DNA from: Acidobacteriota bacterium
Lineage (GTDB): Bacteria > Acidobacteriota > Blastocatellia > Pyrinomonadales > Pyrinomonadaceae
Direction: 5' to 3'
Assembly (NCBI GenBank): GCA_016715115.1
Contig: JADKBM010000016.1
Coordinates: 1,178,001-1,242,000, forward strand
DNA length: 64,000 nt
Shown here: piece after piece, positions 25,937 through 35,072 of the stretch
Layout of the letters: every line of letters starts with the position of its first letter
How positions within the stretch are numbered: the first letter of the stretch is position 1
Program-made: the position numbers and the translations under genes
The notes under the pieces: model-generated
Databases searched by the model: none
What the model was told of the DNA's origin: nothing
The model's input: the letters and a program-made list of their open reading frames with translations, nothing else

Positions 25937-28668
25937 AAGGACACGAAATCAGACAGAAGTTTCTCGAGTATTTCGAGCGCAACGGACACAAGATCGTCCA
26001 TTCGTCGCCGCTTTTGCCGGCGAACGATCCGACGCTTTTGTTTACGAACGCGGGAATGAATCAGTTCAAGGACGTCTTCACCGGCGTCGAAAAACGCGAT
26101 TACACGCGGGCCGTCTCGTCGCAGAAATGCATCCGCGCCGGCGGCAAGCACAACGACCTCGACGAAGTCGGCAAAACCGCGCGGCATCATACGTTTTTCG
26201 AAATGCTTGGCAATTTCTCGTTCGGTGACTATTTCAAGGAAGACGCGATTCGGTTTGCCTGGGATTTCCTTGTCAACGAACTGAAGCTCGATCCGAGGCG
26301 TTTGTGGTTTTCAGTCTTCGAAGGTGACGCTGAAGTTCCGGCCGACGACGAAGCGCGCGCGCTTTGGATAAAGGCCGGCGCGCCAGCGGATCGGGTTCTC
26401 GGCTTCGGCCGCAAGGACAACTTCTGGCAAATGGGCGAAACCGGACCGTGCGGGCCGTGTTCCGAGATCCATTATTATATGGGCGACTCGCCCGACGATC
26501 CGGAAAAGAATCATCCGAAGTTCGTCAACGGTCACGGCGACACGACAATGGAGATCTGGAATCTCGTCTTTATGCAGTTTGAGCGCAGCGAGGTTTCGAA
26601 GGGCGTTTTCGAACTCAAGCCGCTTCCCGCGCCCTCTGTCGATACCGGCGCCGGTTTGGAACGCGTCGCGGCCGTTCTTCAGGGTGTTTCAACGAATTAC
26701 GAGACGGATCTGATCAAGCCGATCATCGATTTTGCTGCGAACCTCGCGGGCGTTCCGTACGCGTACGAGTCGGCGGCAGGATTCGCGCTCCGCGTCATCG
26801 CCGACCACGCGCGTACGACCGCGTTCGCGATCGCCGACGGCATTCTGCCCGGCAACGAAGGCCGCAATTACGTTTTGCGCAAGATCATGCGCCGCGCGAT
26901 CTATTACGGCCGCGAGCATCTCGGGTTCGAAGGAATGTTCTTCAACAAGGTCTGCGATTTCGTCGTCGATCAGATGAAGGAAGCGTATCCGGAACTCGAG
27001 GTCCAGCGCGGTTTTATCGGCAAAATGGTGCGGCTCGAGGAAGAGCGCTTCGGCGCGACGCTGACCGTCGGGCTCAAGAAACTCGCAGAGGTTTTTGACA
27101 ACAACGAATCGCCGGATTTCATCGAATTCGCCAAACTTTACGACACATTTGGGACGCCGCGCGATCTGATCCGCGTCTCGCTCGAACATCGCGGAATCAA
27201 GTTCGAAGAAAGCGAGTTTGACGACAGATTCAACTCGGCAATCGATGAACTCCAAAAAACATCGGACATCGGCAAAACGAAACAGGCCGAAAAGATCAAT
27301 CCGATCTACGCGGCGCTCGCCGATGCGGGCTTGAGATCAACGTTCCGCGGATACGAAACTACCGAGATCGAAGCCGCTAAAGTCATCGCGATCGTCAGGA
27401 ACGATATCCGCGTCGATTCCCTCGATGAAGGCGAAGAAGGCCTGATCATCCTCGACGAAACGCCGTTTTACGCCGAATCCGGCGGTCAGGTCGGAGACTC
27501 CGGTGTTATCAGTGAGCCGTTAGCGGTGAGCAGTCAGAATGCGTCTGCTCACCGCTCACCGCTCACCGCTCACGTGTTCGACACCTTCGCTCCCGTCGCG
27601 GGGATCGTACTTCATAAGTCCAAAGTCGAGCGCGGTTCGATCAAGGTCGGCGAAACGGTGACGGCGACGGTCGATGCCGCGAAACGCGACGCGACGCGGC
27701 GCAATCACACGGCGACACATCTCGTTCACGCGGCACTCAGAGAAGTTCTCGGGACGCACGTCAAACAGGCCGGATCGGTCGTCGGGCCGCAGTTTCTGCG
27801 TTTCGACTTCACGCATTATCAGGCGATCACCGACCTGGAAATGCAGGAGATCGAGAACCTCGTTAACCGACATATATTGAAGAACGAACCCGTCAATACC
27901 GATGTGATGTCGATCGAGGACGCGATGCGCACCGGCGCGGTCGCGCTCTTCGGCGAAAAATACGGTTCGGCGGTGCGCGTGCTTTCGGTCGGCGGCGGTG
28001 AATTCTCGCGCGAGCTTTGCGGCGGAACCCACGTCCGCGCGACCGGCGACATCGGATCGTTCAAGATCGTCTCCGACGAAGCGATCGCCTCGGGCGTGCG
28101 GCGGATCCGTGCGATCACGGGCACCGACGCGTTCGCGCGTTTCCGCGAAGACGAACGATTGATCGACCGATCGCTTCAGGCGCTCAAGACGCAGCGCGAT
28201 AACCTGCCGAGCGCGATCGAAAAACTTCAGGATGAACTCAAGAAGGCGCGCCGTGAAAACGACGAACTCAAAATGAAGATCGCGACCGGCGCGGCCGGCG
28301 GCGGCCCGACCGGCGATGAGCCGCGCGAGGTCAATGGGGTGAAAGTGATCGCAAAGGTCGTCGAAGGGCTCGACAAGGGCGGGATGCGGCATCTTTCGGA
28401 CACCCTGATGGCTAAGTTGAAATCGGGCGTCGTGTTGCTCGGACGCGCCGAAGACGACAAGGTCTCGTTCATCGTCCGCGTTTCGGACGATCTGACGGCC
28501 CGCGTCAAAGCCGGGGCGATCGTCCAGCAGATCGCGCCGATCGTCGGCGGGCGCGGCGGCGGAAAACCCGATATGGCCGAAGGCGGCGGAACCGACGCGA
28601 GCAAACTCGCCGAAGCGCTCGAAGCAAGCCACAAGGTCATCGCGGCGATGTTAGTGCACAGTGCATAG
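25933..28668 (+). CDS. alaS: Alanyl-tRNA synthetase
   Basis: 911 residues. It charges tRNA-Ala and clears mischarged Ser/Gly. Catalytic class II core: LFTNAGMNQFKDVFTG, KCIRAGGKHNDLDEVGKTARHHTFFEMLGNFSFGDYF (split by strands), SVDTGAGLERV. The editing domain has the zinc set HTATHLVH and CGGTHVRATGD. Its C-Ala domain carries GGRGGGKPDMAEGGGTD. Two oddities: residues 527-547 (SEPLAVSSQNASAHRSPLTAH) are encoded by a palindromic repeat inserted in frame, and the last five codons plus TAG come from another repeat (28654-28737). The start overlaps vapC. No T-box-like leader is seen. Confidence 0.98.
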   Translation: MKGHEIRQKFLEYFERNGHKIVHSSPLLPANDPTLLFTNAGMNQFKDVFTGVEKRDYTRAVSSQKCIRAGGKHNDLDEVGKTARHHTFFEMLGNFSFGDYFKEDAIRFAWDFLVNELKLDPRRLWFSVFEGDAEVPADDEARALWIKAGAPADRVLGFGRKDNFWQMGETGPCGPCSEIHYYMGDSPDDPEKNHPKFVNGHGDTTMEIWNLVFMQFERSEVSKGVFELKPLPAPSVDTGAGLERVAAVLQGVSTNYETDLIKPIIDFAANLAGVPYAYESAAGFALRVIADHARTTAFAIADGILPGNEGRNYVLRKIMRRAIYYGREHLGFEGMFFNKVCDFVVDQMKEAYPELEVQRGFIGKMVRLEEERFGATLTVGLKKLAEVFDNNESPDFIEFAKLYDTFGTPRDLIRVSLEHRGIKFEESEFDDRFNSAIDELQKTSDIGKTKQAEKINPIYAALADAGLRSTFRGYETTEIEAAKVIAIVRNDIRVDSLDEGEEGLIILDETPFYAESGGQVGDSGVISEPLAVSSQNASAHRSPLTAHVFDTFAPVAGIVLHKSKVERGSIKVGETVTATVDAAKRDATRRNHTATHLVHAALREVLGTHVKQAGSVVGPQFLRFDFTHYQAITDLEMQEIENLVNRHILKNEPVNTDVMSIEDAMRTGAVALFGEKYGSAVRVLSVGGGEFSRELCGGTHVRATGDIGSFKIVSDEAIASGVRRIRAITGTDAFARFREDERLIDRSLQALKTQRDNLPSAIEKLQDELKKARRENDELKMKIATGAAGGGPTGDEPREVNGVKVIAKVVEGLDKGGMRHLSDTLMAKLKSGVVLLGRAEDDKVSFIVRVSDDLTARVKAGAIVQQIAPIVGGRGGGKPDMAEGGGTDASKLAEALEASHKVIAAMLVHSA
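27512..27573. repeat. Palindromic heptad-type repeat inside alaS
   Basis: Left arm 27512-27533 and right arm 27545-27566 pair at 20 of 22 positions. The right arm extends as (GCTCACC)n with a 7-nt period. It keeps the reading frame and adds about 21 residues between the GQVGDSG strand of the synthetase and the following VFDTFAPVAG. Confidence 0.85.
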
Positions 28669-28737
28669 TGCTTAGTGCAGAGTGCATAGTGCAAACTGGT
28701 TCTGCACTATGCACTCTGCACTATGCGCTCTGCACTC
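28654..28737. repeat. Long palindrome at the alaS 3' end, possible bidirectional terminator
   Basis: Units GTGCATA/GTGCAGA with 7-nt period on the left (28654-28693) pair with TGCACTATGCACTCTGCAC on the right (28702-28734). The left arm also encodes the last residues and stop codon of alaS. It lies between two convergent genes, where a terminator is expected, but it has no T-run. Confidence 0.75.
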
Positions 28738-28740
28738 TCC

Positions 28741-29637
28741 CTACATCCGTTTTCGCGCTTGGACAATAAACGATCTGAACATTTCGGCTTCGTTCGCGTC
28801 GGGAAAGATCTCAAGGAATTCCTCGTAGACCTTGATCGCCTCGGCCCATTTTCCGGCGCGTTCGTAACAGTCGCCGAGCATTTGATAGATCGTGATCGCA
28901 TCGGGCGCTCCGGAAAGCTGTTGGACGGCTTTGCGCAGTTCTCCGGCCGCAAGCAGGTAACTGGCCGCCTCCGCGTCCGGATCGCCCTCGGCGGCGAATC
29001 CCTCGGCTTGTTCTTTGTAAAGCAAACCAAGTCCCGTATGTGCTTCGGGCTGAATTCCCTTTCCTTCTGCAATCGACCGCTTGAATGCCGCGATCGCTTT
29101 TTCGGTTTGACCGTCGTCCTTGTAGATCCTGCCTTCGACGGCCGATGCGAGCGCAAAGCCCGGCCGCAGACGGCGGGCAGATCGAATCGAATTCAACGCT
29201 TCTTCGGTGTCGCTGAGATTCGCCTGTTGTCGGGCAAGACCGATGAAAGCGTCGGGAAAATTCGGACGAAGCTTGATCGCCTTTTGATATAGTTCGACCG
29301 CCTTTTCTTTGTCCGTTTCGAGTTCGGCGTTTTGGAACGCAAGTTCGGCCTCATCGGTCGTTTTCACGAGCGCGACCTTTATCTCGCCTTTTTGCGCCGG
29401 CAGGAGGTTCTGCGTCACTTCCTTGAATCCGACGGCGCGAACGCGAAGTTTGTGCCTTCCGACCGCGAACGTCCGAAACGTGATCTTCCCGTTCGTGCCC
29501 GTCTTGCCGTAGGCGACATCATCGATCCAAACATACGCGTCCGGTTCAGAAACAACCGTCAGAACACGCGTTGACTGCCCCAAAGCAGCGATCGGGAGCA
29601 TCAGAAGCAGAATCATCAAAACTCGGAATCTCATCAT
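28741..29637 (-). CDS. Secreted PEGA-domain and TPR protein
   Basis: 298 residues from ATG 29637 (the next codon is also ATG). Signal peptide at 1-20 (RFRVLMILLLMLPIAALGQ). Residues 22-80 form a PEGA-like carboxypeptidase-regulatory beta sandwich: VSEPDAYVWIDDVAYGKTGTNGKITF and AVGRHKLRVRAVGFKE. Then TPR units: AVELYQKAIKLRPNFPDAFIGLARQ, ALNSIRSARRLRPGFALA, AIAAFKRSIAEGKGIQPEAHTGLGLLY, AIKVYEEFLEIFPDANEAEMF. Such proteins are periplasmic scaffolds. The gene converges on alaS. Confidence 0.8.
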   Translation of the reverse strand: MMRFRVLMILLLMLPIAALGQSTRVLTVVSEPDAYVWIDDVAYGKTGTNGKITFRTFAVGRHKLRVRAVGFKEVTQNLLPAQKGEIKVALVKTTDEAELAFQNAELETDKEKAVELYQKAIKLRPNFPDAFIGLARQQANLSDTEEALNSIRSARRLRPGFALASAVEGRIYKDDGQTEKAIAAFKRSIAEGKGIQPEAHTGLGLLYKEQAEGFAAEGDPDAEAASYLLAAGELRKAVQQLSGAPDAITIYQMLGDCYERAGKWAEAIKVYEEFLEIFPDANEAEMFRSFIVQARKRM

Positions 29638-29758
29638 CGTTTTTCGATTATAGAGCGACTCTTTCGGTTGCCCCAACGTTTTTCGATTCGTTTTGCCGAT
29701 TTTTCCTTTTCGAAGGCGGAGCCGAAACCGAAAATCGATGCGAAAACCGAAACAATGC

Positions 29759-29786
29759 TTGATTTTTTCGTTTCAGAAACTATAAT
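29759..29786 (+). promoter_or_regulatory. Promoter of the tRNA-Met gene
   Basis: TTGATT at 29759-29764 and a perfect TATAAT at 29781-29786 with a 16-nt spacer, ending 11 nt before the tRNA. Good sigma-70-type match. Confidence 0.65.
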
Positions 29787-29797
29787 CAATCATTCGT

Positions 29798-29874
29798 GGC
29801 TGGGTAGCTCAGCTGGTTAGAGCGCGGGATTCATAACCCCGAGGTCGGGAGTTCAAGTCTCCCCCCCGCCACCA
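29798..29874 (+). tRNA. tRNA-Met (anticodon CAT)
   Basis: 77 nt including an encoded CCA end. D-arm TAGCTCAGCTGGTTAGAGC, anticodon CAT at 29832-29834 in the loop TTCATAA, T-loop GTTCAAGTC. G1 pairs with C72, which excludes the initiator-type C1:A72 mismatch, so this is elongator Met or the tRNA-Ile that carries a lysidine-modified CAT. The acceptor stem has a T4:C69 mismatch and the anticodon stem an A31:C39 mismatch. Confidence 0.93.
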
Positions 29875-29882
29875 TTGAATTT

Positions 29883-29915
29883 GGACACTTCGCGTAACTT
29901 CGCAAGTGTCCTTTT
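29883..29915 (+). terminator. Rho-independent terminator after tRNA-Met
   Basis: GGACACTT pairs with AAGTGTCC, extended inward by GCG/CGC around a small loop, and is followed by TTTTT. It starts 9 nt after the tRNA end. Confidence 0.75.
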
Positions 29916-30701
29916 TAAGTCTCGTGTGTCTCGTCACACCAGATTCCAACGACGACATCACAGCTCGATGGCGAAGTACGGCGGAATGGAGGCATTGGAT
30001 TTTTGGCCGATTGCGCGGGTTTCGCGAGGCCGACATTGAGGGCCTTTTTGATAATTCCAGCGGCGACCAATTCCTCGGCCCCTTCTTTCCCTACCGCGAG
30101 ATCTTCGGACGAACCGATACTCCGAACTCAGCGTTTCTTGAGATCCTTTTCTGTCTCTTTTGATCGAAACAAATCCGCTCCATCCCGCCAATCTGTGTTC
30201 TGGAGAAAACGAGATTTGCAGTCCTTGCTGCGGCTTGCCGCCCGCGTGGACAAGTGGCCCGTGCACATCCGGGCGGCAGAGCCGTATCGAGTGGCGTGAA
30301 ATCGGGGAATGTGTGTCGGGATTTGCGATTGTCGATCCTTTGCGGGCGTTGCGAACTCTGCGCGGAATCTCAAGCAAAGTCCGCGGAGTTCGCAACGAAT
30401 CGATAGCCGCTTGTTGACCGTTCTTTTTTCAAGGATGTTTCTTGATCGGAAGCATCTACTTGATCTCATCCCTCTTCATCCTTGGGTAAAAAAGCGATGG
30501 TTTTTCAACGCTCCTGATTGGGATTTAGGTGTCGTGCGGCCGCGGCTGCCCACCCGCTGACGCAGGCGGTACTGACTCGCTGATCGTCGGGTTGGCGCGC
30601 TGCCGCGGCCGCACGACGCGAATGGGTCGGGGCTTCTCCTTCGATTTCAGAGATGTCGGCTCGAAGTTGATAGAAAATCTCAAAGCGGGTAAATTACTCC
30701 A
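29916..30701. repeat. Gene-free interval with REP-like sequences
   Basis: No supported gene is present. The interval holds the CACATCCGGGCGGCAGAGCCG motif near 30262 and a perfect 16-bp inverted repeat, GTCGTGCGGCCGCGGC at 30531-30546 against 30602-30617, enclosing 55 bp. This looks like a compact mobile repeat. Open frames on either strand are short and read through the repeats. Confidence 0.5.
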
Positions 30702-32021
30702 ATGCGAAAACTTCTGCCTCTGCTCACATTCTCTCTGATCCTTCTGGCGTCCAGTGCAACGCTCGCCCAGTCGCCGGAAGAATTTGCGGAAATATGGGAA
30801 AAGAACCACGTTTCGACGATCTTGCCGTCAAATATGCGGCACAAGGACGTTTTGGATTATCTCGAGAAAATGAAAGCGCTCGGCATAAAGGTCGAGGAGA
30901 TCGGCCGGAGTTTTGCGAACCGCGAGATCTATCAGATGGAATGGGGAAAGGGCCCGATGCGCATCCTGATGTGGTCGCAAATGCACGGCGATGAACCGAC
31001 AGCGACCACCACGCTCTTCGATATGTTCGCCTATCTTCAGCAAAACGGAGATGCGAAATGGGTCCGGAAATTCTCCGAGACGTTCACGATCCGCGCCGTT
31101 CCGATGCTCAACCCCGACGGAGCGGAACTCTTTCAGCGCAACAACCTGCAGGGGATCGATATCAACCGCGACGCCACGAATCTCGCCACGCCTGAAGGCC
31201 GTTTGCTCAAGAAACTGCGTGATGAATGGGTGCCGAACATCGGATTCAATCTGCATAATCAGCACGCTTTGACGGCCGCCGGACCGTTTCCGAAACAGGC
31301 GGCGATCTCGCTCCTCGCCGTGCTCGGCAATAAGGAAGGCATCACCAATGCCGGTCACGAACGGAACAAACGTATAGCGTCGGCGGTTGTTCTGGCGCTG
31401 AACAAGTTCATCCGCGGACACATCGGTCGCTGGAACGAGGAGTATAACGGCCTCGCGTTCGGCGACAACTTTTCGGCTTGGGGAACGCCGGTGATCCTTG
31501 TCGAAACCGGCGCGCTCTACGGAAAGGACGAGATGTTCCTCGTCAAGATGAATTTCGTCGCGTTTCTGACCGCGCTCCAGTCAATCGCCGACCGAACCGA
31601 AGAGAACCTCAGCCCGATCAATTACGAAATGCTGCCGGTCAACACTCCCGGGCGGCTCGCTTGGTGGATCTTCCGCAACGCGTCGATTGTCAACCCGCCC
31701 GATTCGCTGAAGCCGTTCACCAGCGACATCGCCGTCAATCGTCCGCGCCGACGCGCCGAACAGCTCGCGTTAACCGTCGTTTCGAACATCGGCCGGCTGA
31801 GCAACATCACCGGGCTCGAAGAATATGACGCGTCAGAGTTTTATGTCGTCCCGCGCACCGGCAAGATCCGCATCGGCGGCCCGGGCGAACTGATGTTTTA
31901 CAAGAGGTCGCGCCAGATCGACTGGAGATCGCCGAACCTCGAAACCGCGTTTCCGCCCGACGCGATCTTTACGCTGGGCGGCTGGCTGAAGGGCGAGAAC
32001 GTTGTCCCGAAAAAGAAATGA
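30702..32021 (+). CDS. Secreted M14-family zinc carboxypeptidase
   Basis: 439 residues. Signal peptide at 1-22 (RKLLPLLTFSLILLASSATLAQ). M14 motifs: WSQMHGDEPTAT with zinc ligands His and Glu (HxxE), substrate-binding NPDGAELFQRNN and IDINRDA, the third ligand in GFNLHNQH, and ILVETGAL with the catalytic Glu. It removes C-terminal residues or cleaves amide bonds in the periplasm; substrate unknown. A C-terminal extension of about 120 residues is beta-rich and lacks a known domain. It heads a plus-strand run with recN, the asparaginase gene and the 35073 gene. Confidence 0.87.
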   Translation: MRKLLPLLTFSLILLASSATLAQSPEEFAEIWEKNHVSTILPSNMRHKDVLDYLEKMKALGIKVEEIGRSFANREIYQMEWGKGPMRILMWSQMHGDEPTATTTLFDMFAYLQQNGDAKWVRKFSETFTIRAVPMLNPDGAELFQRNNLQGIDINRDATNLATPEGRLLKKLRDEWVPNIGFNLHNQHALTAAGPFPKQAAISLLAVLGNKEGITNAGHERNKRIASAVVLALNKFIRGHIGRWNEEYNGLAFGDNFSAWGTPVILVETGALYGKDEMFLVKMNFVAFLTALQSIADRTEENLSPINYEMLPVNTPGRLAWWIFRNASIVNPPDSLKPFTSDIAVNRPRRRAEQLALTVVSNIGRLSNITGLEEYDASEFYVVPRTGKIRIGGPGELMFYKRSRQIDWRSPNLETAFPPDAIFTLGGWLKGENVVPKKK

Positions 32022-32174
32022 TGAAAATCGGAGTCCGTTCCGGACCGACTTTTGCATTTGGAACCCTAACGAACGATAATTTCACAACCAAGCGATTTTC
32101 GACCGATTTAGTGAATCCGGAGCGCTCCCGTTCCGACAATCCAAAATCCATAATCACAAATCCAAGATCGACCG

Positions 32175-33845
32175 ATGTTGAGCCTGCTGAAAATCAAGAA
32201 TGTCGCGCTGATCGACGAACTCGAACTGGAGTTCGCCGCGGGACTCAACCTGCTCACGGGCGAGACCGGTTCGGGAAAGTCGATCATCGTCGATAGTCTG
32301 AGCGCTTTGACCGGCGAGCGAATCTCGTCCGATCTGGTCAAGGAAGGCGAAACGAGCGCGCGGATAGAGGGACTGTTCAATGTCGCGGCGGACGAGCGTC
32401 TGGTGGTTGAATTTGAAGAAAGCGGAGTAGATTTCGAAACCGAACTGATCGTCCGCCGCGAACTGTCGCTGACCGGCAAAAACCGAATCTTCATCAACAA
32501 TCAACTCGTCACGCAAAGCTTCCTGCGCAAGATCGGGGCGTTTCTTGTCGATATTCACGGGCAGGGCGAACAGGCGACGCTTTTCGATCCCGCAACACAT
32601 CTTGAAATGCTCGATGAATTCGCCGGAGTCCGCGACCTCAAGACCGCGACCGCCGAGAGCTTTTTGCGCTTCCGCGCTGTGCGTCGCGAACTCGATAGTC
32701 TTCGGGACGACGAAGCCCACAAGCTTCAGCTCCTGGACATCCTTCGGTTTCAGGTCGATGAGATCGGATCGGCAAGGTTGACGGCCGGCGAAGACGTGAC
32801 GCTCGACGAGGAAAAACGGCGTCTCAACAACGTCGAAAAGCTTTCGGGGCTCTCCGAAGAGGCGTATCTCCTGCTCTACGAAAATGAAGAAGCGACGCTG
32901 ACGACGCTTGAGAAGGTCGCCCGCCGCGTCGATGAACTGGCGCGGTTCGATGCACGTTTCGCCGAGTATTCGGAAGGACTCGGAAACGCGCAGGCTGTTC
33001 TCGAAGATCTCGCGTTCACGGTTCGAGACTTTCGCGGCGCACTCGAATTTTCGCCCGAACGGCTCGCCGAGATCGACGACCGGCTCGCCGAGATCTCGCG
33101 TCTCAAACGCAAATACGGCGGCTCGGTCGAGACCGTCTTGGCGCACTTCGAGGAATCATCCGAGCGGCTTCGAAACATAGAGACCGCCGAACTGCGCGAG
33201 TCGGAGCTGAAACGCGAGCTCGCCGCCGCGCGCGACAGATACGTCGAAACCGCGGGCCGTCTACACGACAAACGGACGAAATGCGCGGCTCGGATGGCAA
33301 AGGAGATCGAAACGAATCTGAAGGCCGTTTCGCTCGAAAAAGCGCGGTTCGAGGTCCGAGTCGACGCCGACACCGACGACGATCGATCGTTTGGCGCAAA
33401 AGGATTCGACCGCGTCGAGTTCTTCTTTTCGGCAAATCCCGGTGAAAGCGTCAAGCCGATCGGCAAGGTCGCTTCGGGCGGAGAACTTTCGAGGCTGATG
33501 CTGATCCTGAACACGACGGCAAAACTCTCGGGGGAATCGAAAACAATGGTCTTTGACGAGATCGACTCGGGAATCGGCGGACGCGTCGCCGAAGCGGTCG
33601 GGCTCAAACTGAAGGAGTTGGCGCGGACGCAGCAAGTTCTGTGCGTCACGCATCAGCCGCAGGTCGCGTCGCTCGCCGATCATCACTTCGTTGTCAGCAA
33701 AGCGATAAACGGAAAAACGACGCGCGTCGGCGTTCGCGAACTCGGTCCGAATGAAAAGATCGAGGAACTGGCGCGGATGCTCGCCGGCGAAACGATCACC
33801 GAAACCGCCCGGCAGCACGCCCGGGAAATGCTCGCCGGAAGATAA
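32175..33845 (+). CDS. recN: DNA repair protein RecN
   Basis: 556 residues, normal length. SMC-like ATPase for double-strand-break repair. Walker A LLTGETGSGKSIIVDSL near residue 30, the Q-loop segment DIHGQGEQATLFDPATHLEMLD, central coiled coils interrupted as in RecN, ABC signature KVASGGELSRLMLIL, and Walker B MVFDEIDSGIGG followed by VLCVTHQPQVASLADHHFVV. All ATPase residues are present. A short heptad-type repeat (AATCCAAAATCC words) lies just upstream at about 32138-32172, so the start is tight. It is 70 nt before the asparaginase gene. Confidence 0.96.
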   Translation: MLSLLKIKNVALIDELELEFAAGLNLLTGETGSGKSIIVDSLSALTGERISSDLVKEGETSARIEGLFNVAADERLVVEFEESGVDFETELIVRRELSLTGKNRIFINNQLVTQSFLRKIGAFLVDIHGQGEQATLFDPATHLEMLDEFAGVRDLKTATAESFLRFRAVRRELDSLRDDEAHKLQLLDILRFQVDEIGSARLTAGEDVTLDEEKRRLNNVEKLSGLSEEAYLLLYENEEATLTTLEKVARRVDELARFDARFAEYSEGLGNAQAVLEDLAFTVRDFRGALEFSPERLAEIDDRLAEISRLKRKYGGSVETVLAHFEESSERLRNIETAELRESELKRELAAARDRYVETAGRLHDKRTKCAARMAKEIETNLKAVSLEKARFEVRVDADTDDDRSFGAKGFDRVEFFFSANPGESVKPIGKVASGGELSRLMLILNTTAKLSGESKTMVFDEIDSGIGGRVAEAVGLKLKELARTQQVLCVTHQPQVASLADHHFVVSKAINGKTTRVGVRELGPNEKIEELARMLAGETITETARQHAREMLAGR

Positions 33846-33915
33846 ACGTTCGGAGTTCCTCGCTTGGAGTTCCGCCTTCAGGCGGCGTTCTTCAATCGGC
33901 ACAGCAAAACTTAAG

Positions 33916-34923
33916 ATGAAATCTGAAATCCTTGCAACAGTCATTCGCGGCGAAACAGTCGAATCGATCCATCGCGGGCATTTGCTGATCGTCGACGGCG
34001 AGGGGCTCGAAGTTTTGTCTGCCGGCGATCCAGAAACGCTCGCGTTCATACGCTCTTCCGGAAAGCCTTTTCAGTTGATGCCGTTTTTGCTTGCCGGCGG
34101 CGCCGAAAAATTCGGCTATTCGGAACGCGCCGTCGCGCTCGCTTGCGCCTCGCATTCCGGCGAGCCGATGCACACGGAACTTGCGGCCGAAATGCTCGCC
34201 AAGGCCGGATTCGAGGATTCGGACCTGCGATGCGGAGTGCATTTGCCGTTCAATGAACGGCGCGCTGACGAAATGGTCCGTGCCGGCGAACGTCCGACGC
34301 AGCTTCACAACAACTGCTCGGGCAAGCATTCGGCGATGCTCGCGTATGCGAAACTGCTAGGCGCCGATCCGGCCGCGTACGAAGATTTCGATCATCCGAT
34401 ACAGATTGAAATGCTCAAGCTGATCGCAAGGTTCACTGACACGCCGGTTTCGGAGATTCCGGTTGCCGTCGACGGCTGCGCCGCGCCGAACTTTGCGTTG
34501 AGCGTGCGCGCGATGGCGACCGCGGCGCGGAAGCTGGTCTCGCCGCCTGATGATTTCGACGATGCGCTTCGCGCGGTCTGCGAACGTATTCGCGGGGCGA
34601 TGATGAACTTCCCGGAACTCGTCGGCGGCACCGGTCGGCTCGACACGATGCTGATGCAGGCCGCGCCCGGACAGTTCATTTCCAAGATCGGTGCCGAGGG
34701 CGTCTGGCTTGCCGGTGTGGTGCCGTCGGAAAAATGGCCGACCGGACTCGGTATCGCGATGAAGATCGAAGACGGCGACGACAAACGCGCGCGCGCCGTG
34801 ATCTCGGTCGCGGTTCTTCGATCGCTTGGGGTATTTGGCTCCGAAACGCTTTCGGAACTCTCGCCGCTTCCGATCATAAACCGTCGCGGCGACGTCGTCG
34901 GACGCGTCGAATCGGCGCTTTGA
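33916..34923 (+). CDS. L-asparaginase II-type (AnsA-II/thermolabile family) protein
   Basis: 335 residues from ATG 33916. Family marks: VIRGETVESIHRGHLLIVD at the start, SSGKPFQLMPFLLAGGAEKFGYS, LACASHSGEPMHT, LHNNCSGKHSAMLAYAKLLG, VAVDGCAAPNFALSVRAMA, and GTGRLDTMLMQ. This is the Rhizobium-type ReAII asparaginase family (PF06089), which is unrelated to the E. coli AnsB fold. It would hydrolyse Asn to Asp and ammonia. No signal peptide, so cytoplasmic. Follows recN closely, probably in one transcript. Confidence 0.88.
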   Translation: MKSEILATVIRGETVESIHRGHLLIVDGEGLEVLSAGDPETLAFIRSSGKPFQLMPFLLAGGAEKFGYSERAVALACASHSGEPMHTELAAEMLAKAGFEDSDLRCGVHLPFNERRADEMVRAGERPTQLHNNCSGKHSAMLAYAKLLGADPAAYEDFDHPIQIEMLKLIARFTDTPVSEIPVAVDGCAAPNFALSVRAMATAARKLVSPPDDFDDALRAVCERIRGAMMNFPELVGGTGRLDTMLMQAAPGQFISKIGAEGVWLAGVVPSEKWPTGLGIAMKIEDGDDKRARAVISVAVLRSLGVFGSETLSELSPLPIINRRGDVVGRVESAL

Positions 34924-35072
34924 GCCACGAATTCAAGGAATTCGGTTCGACGGAAGGTGTTTTGAGAAACGCGGTTTCTTGTTCGGAAGGTCCGGCACCT
35001 TTAGCCGCTTTCAACATTGGGCGTTTAGGAAAAGAAATTAGTGAAATTCGTGCCATTCGTGGCCAAAAGAAT

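Noticed and set aside
29798..29874. Initiator tRNA-fMet
   Set aside because: G1-C72 is paired and the three-GC anticodon stem pattern is absent; elongator Met or Ile(CAT) fits better.
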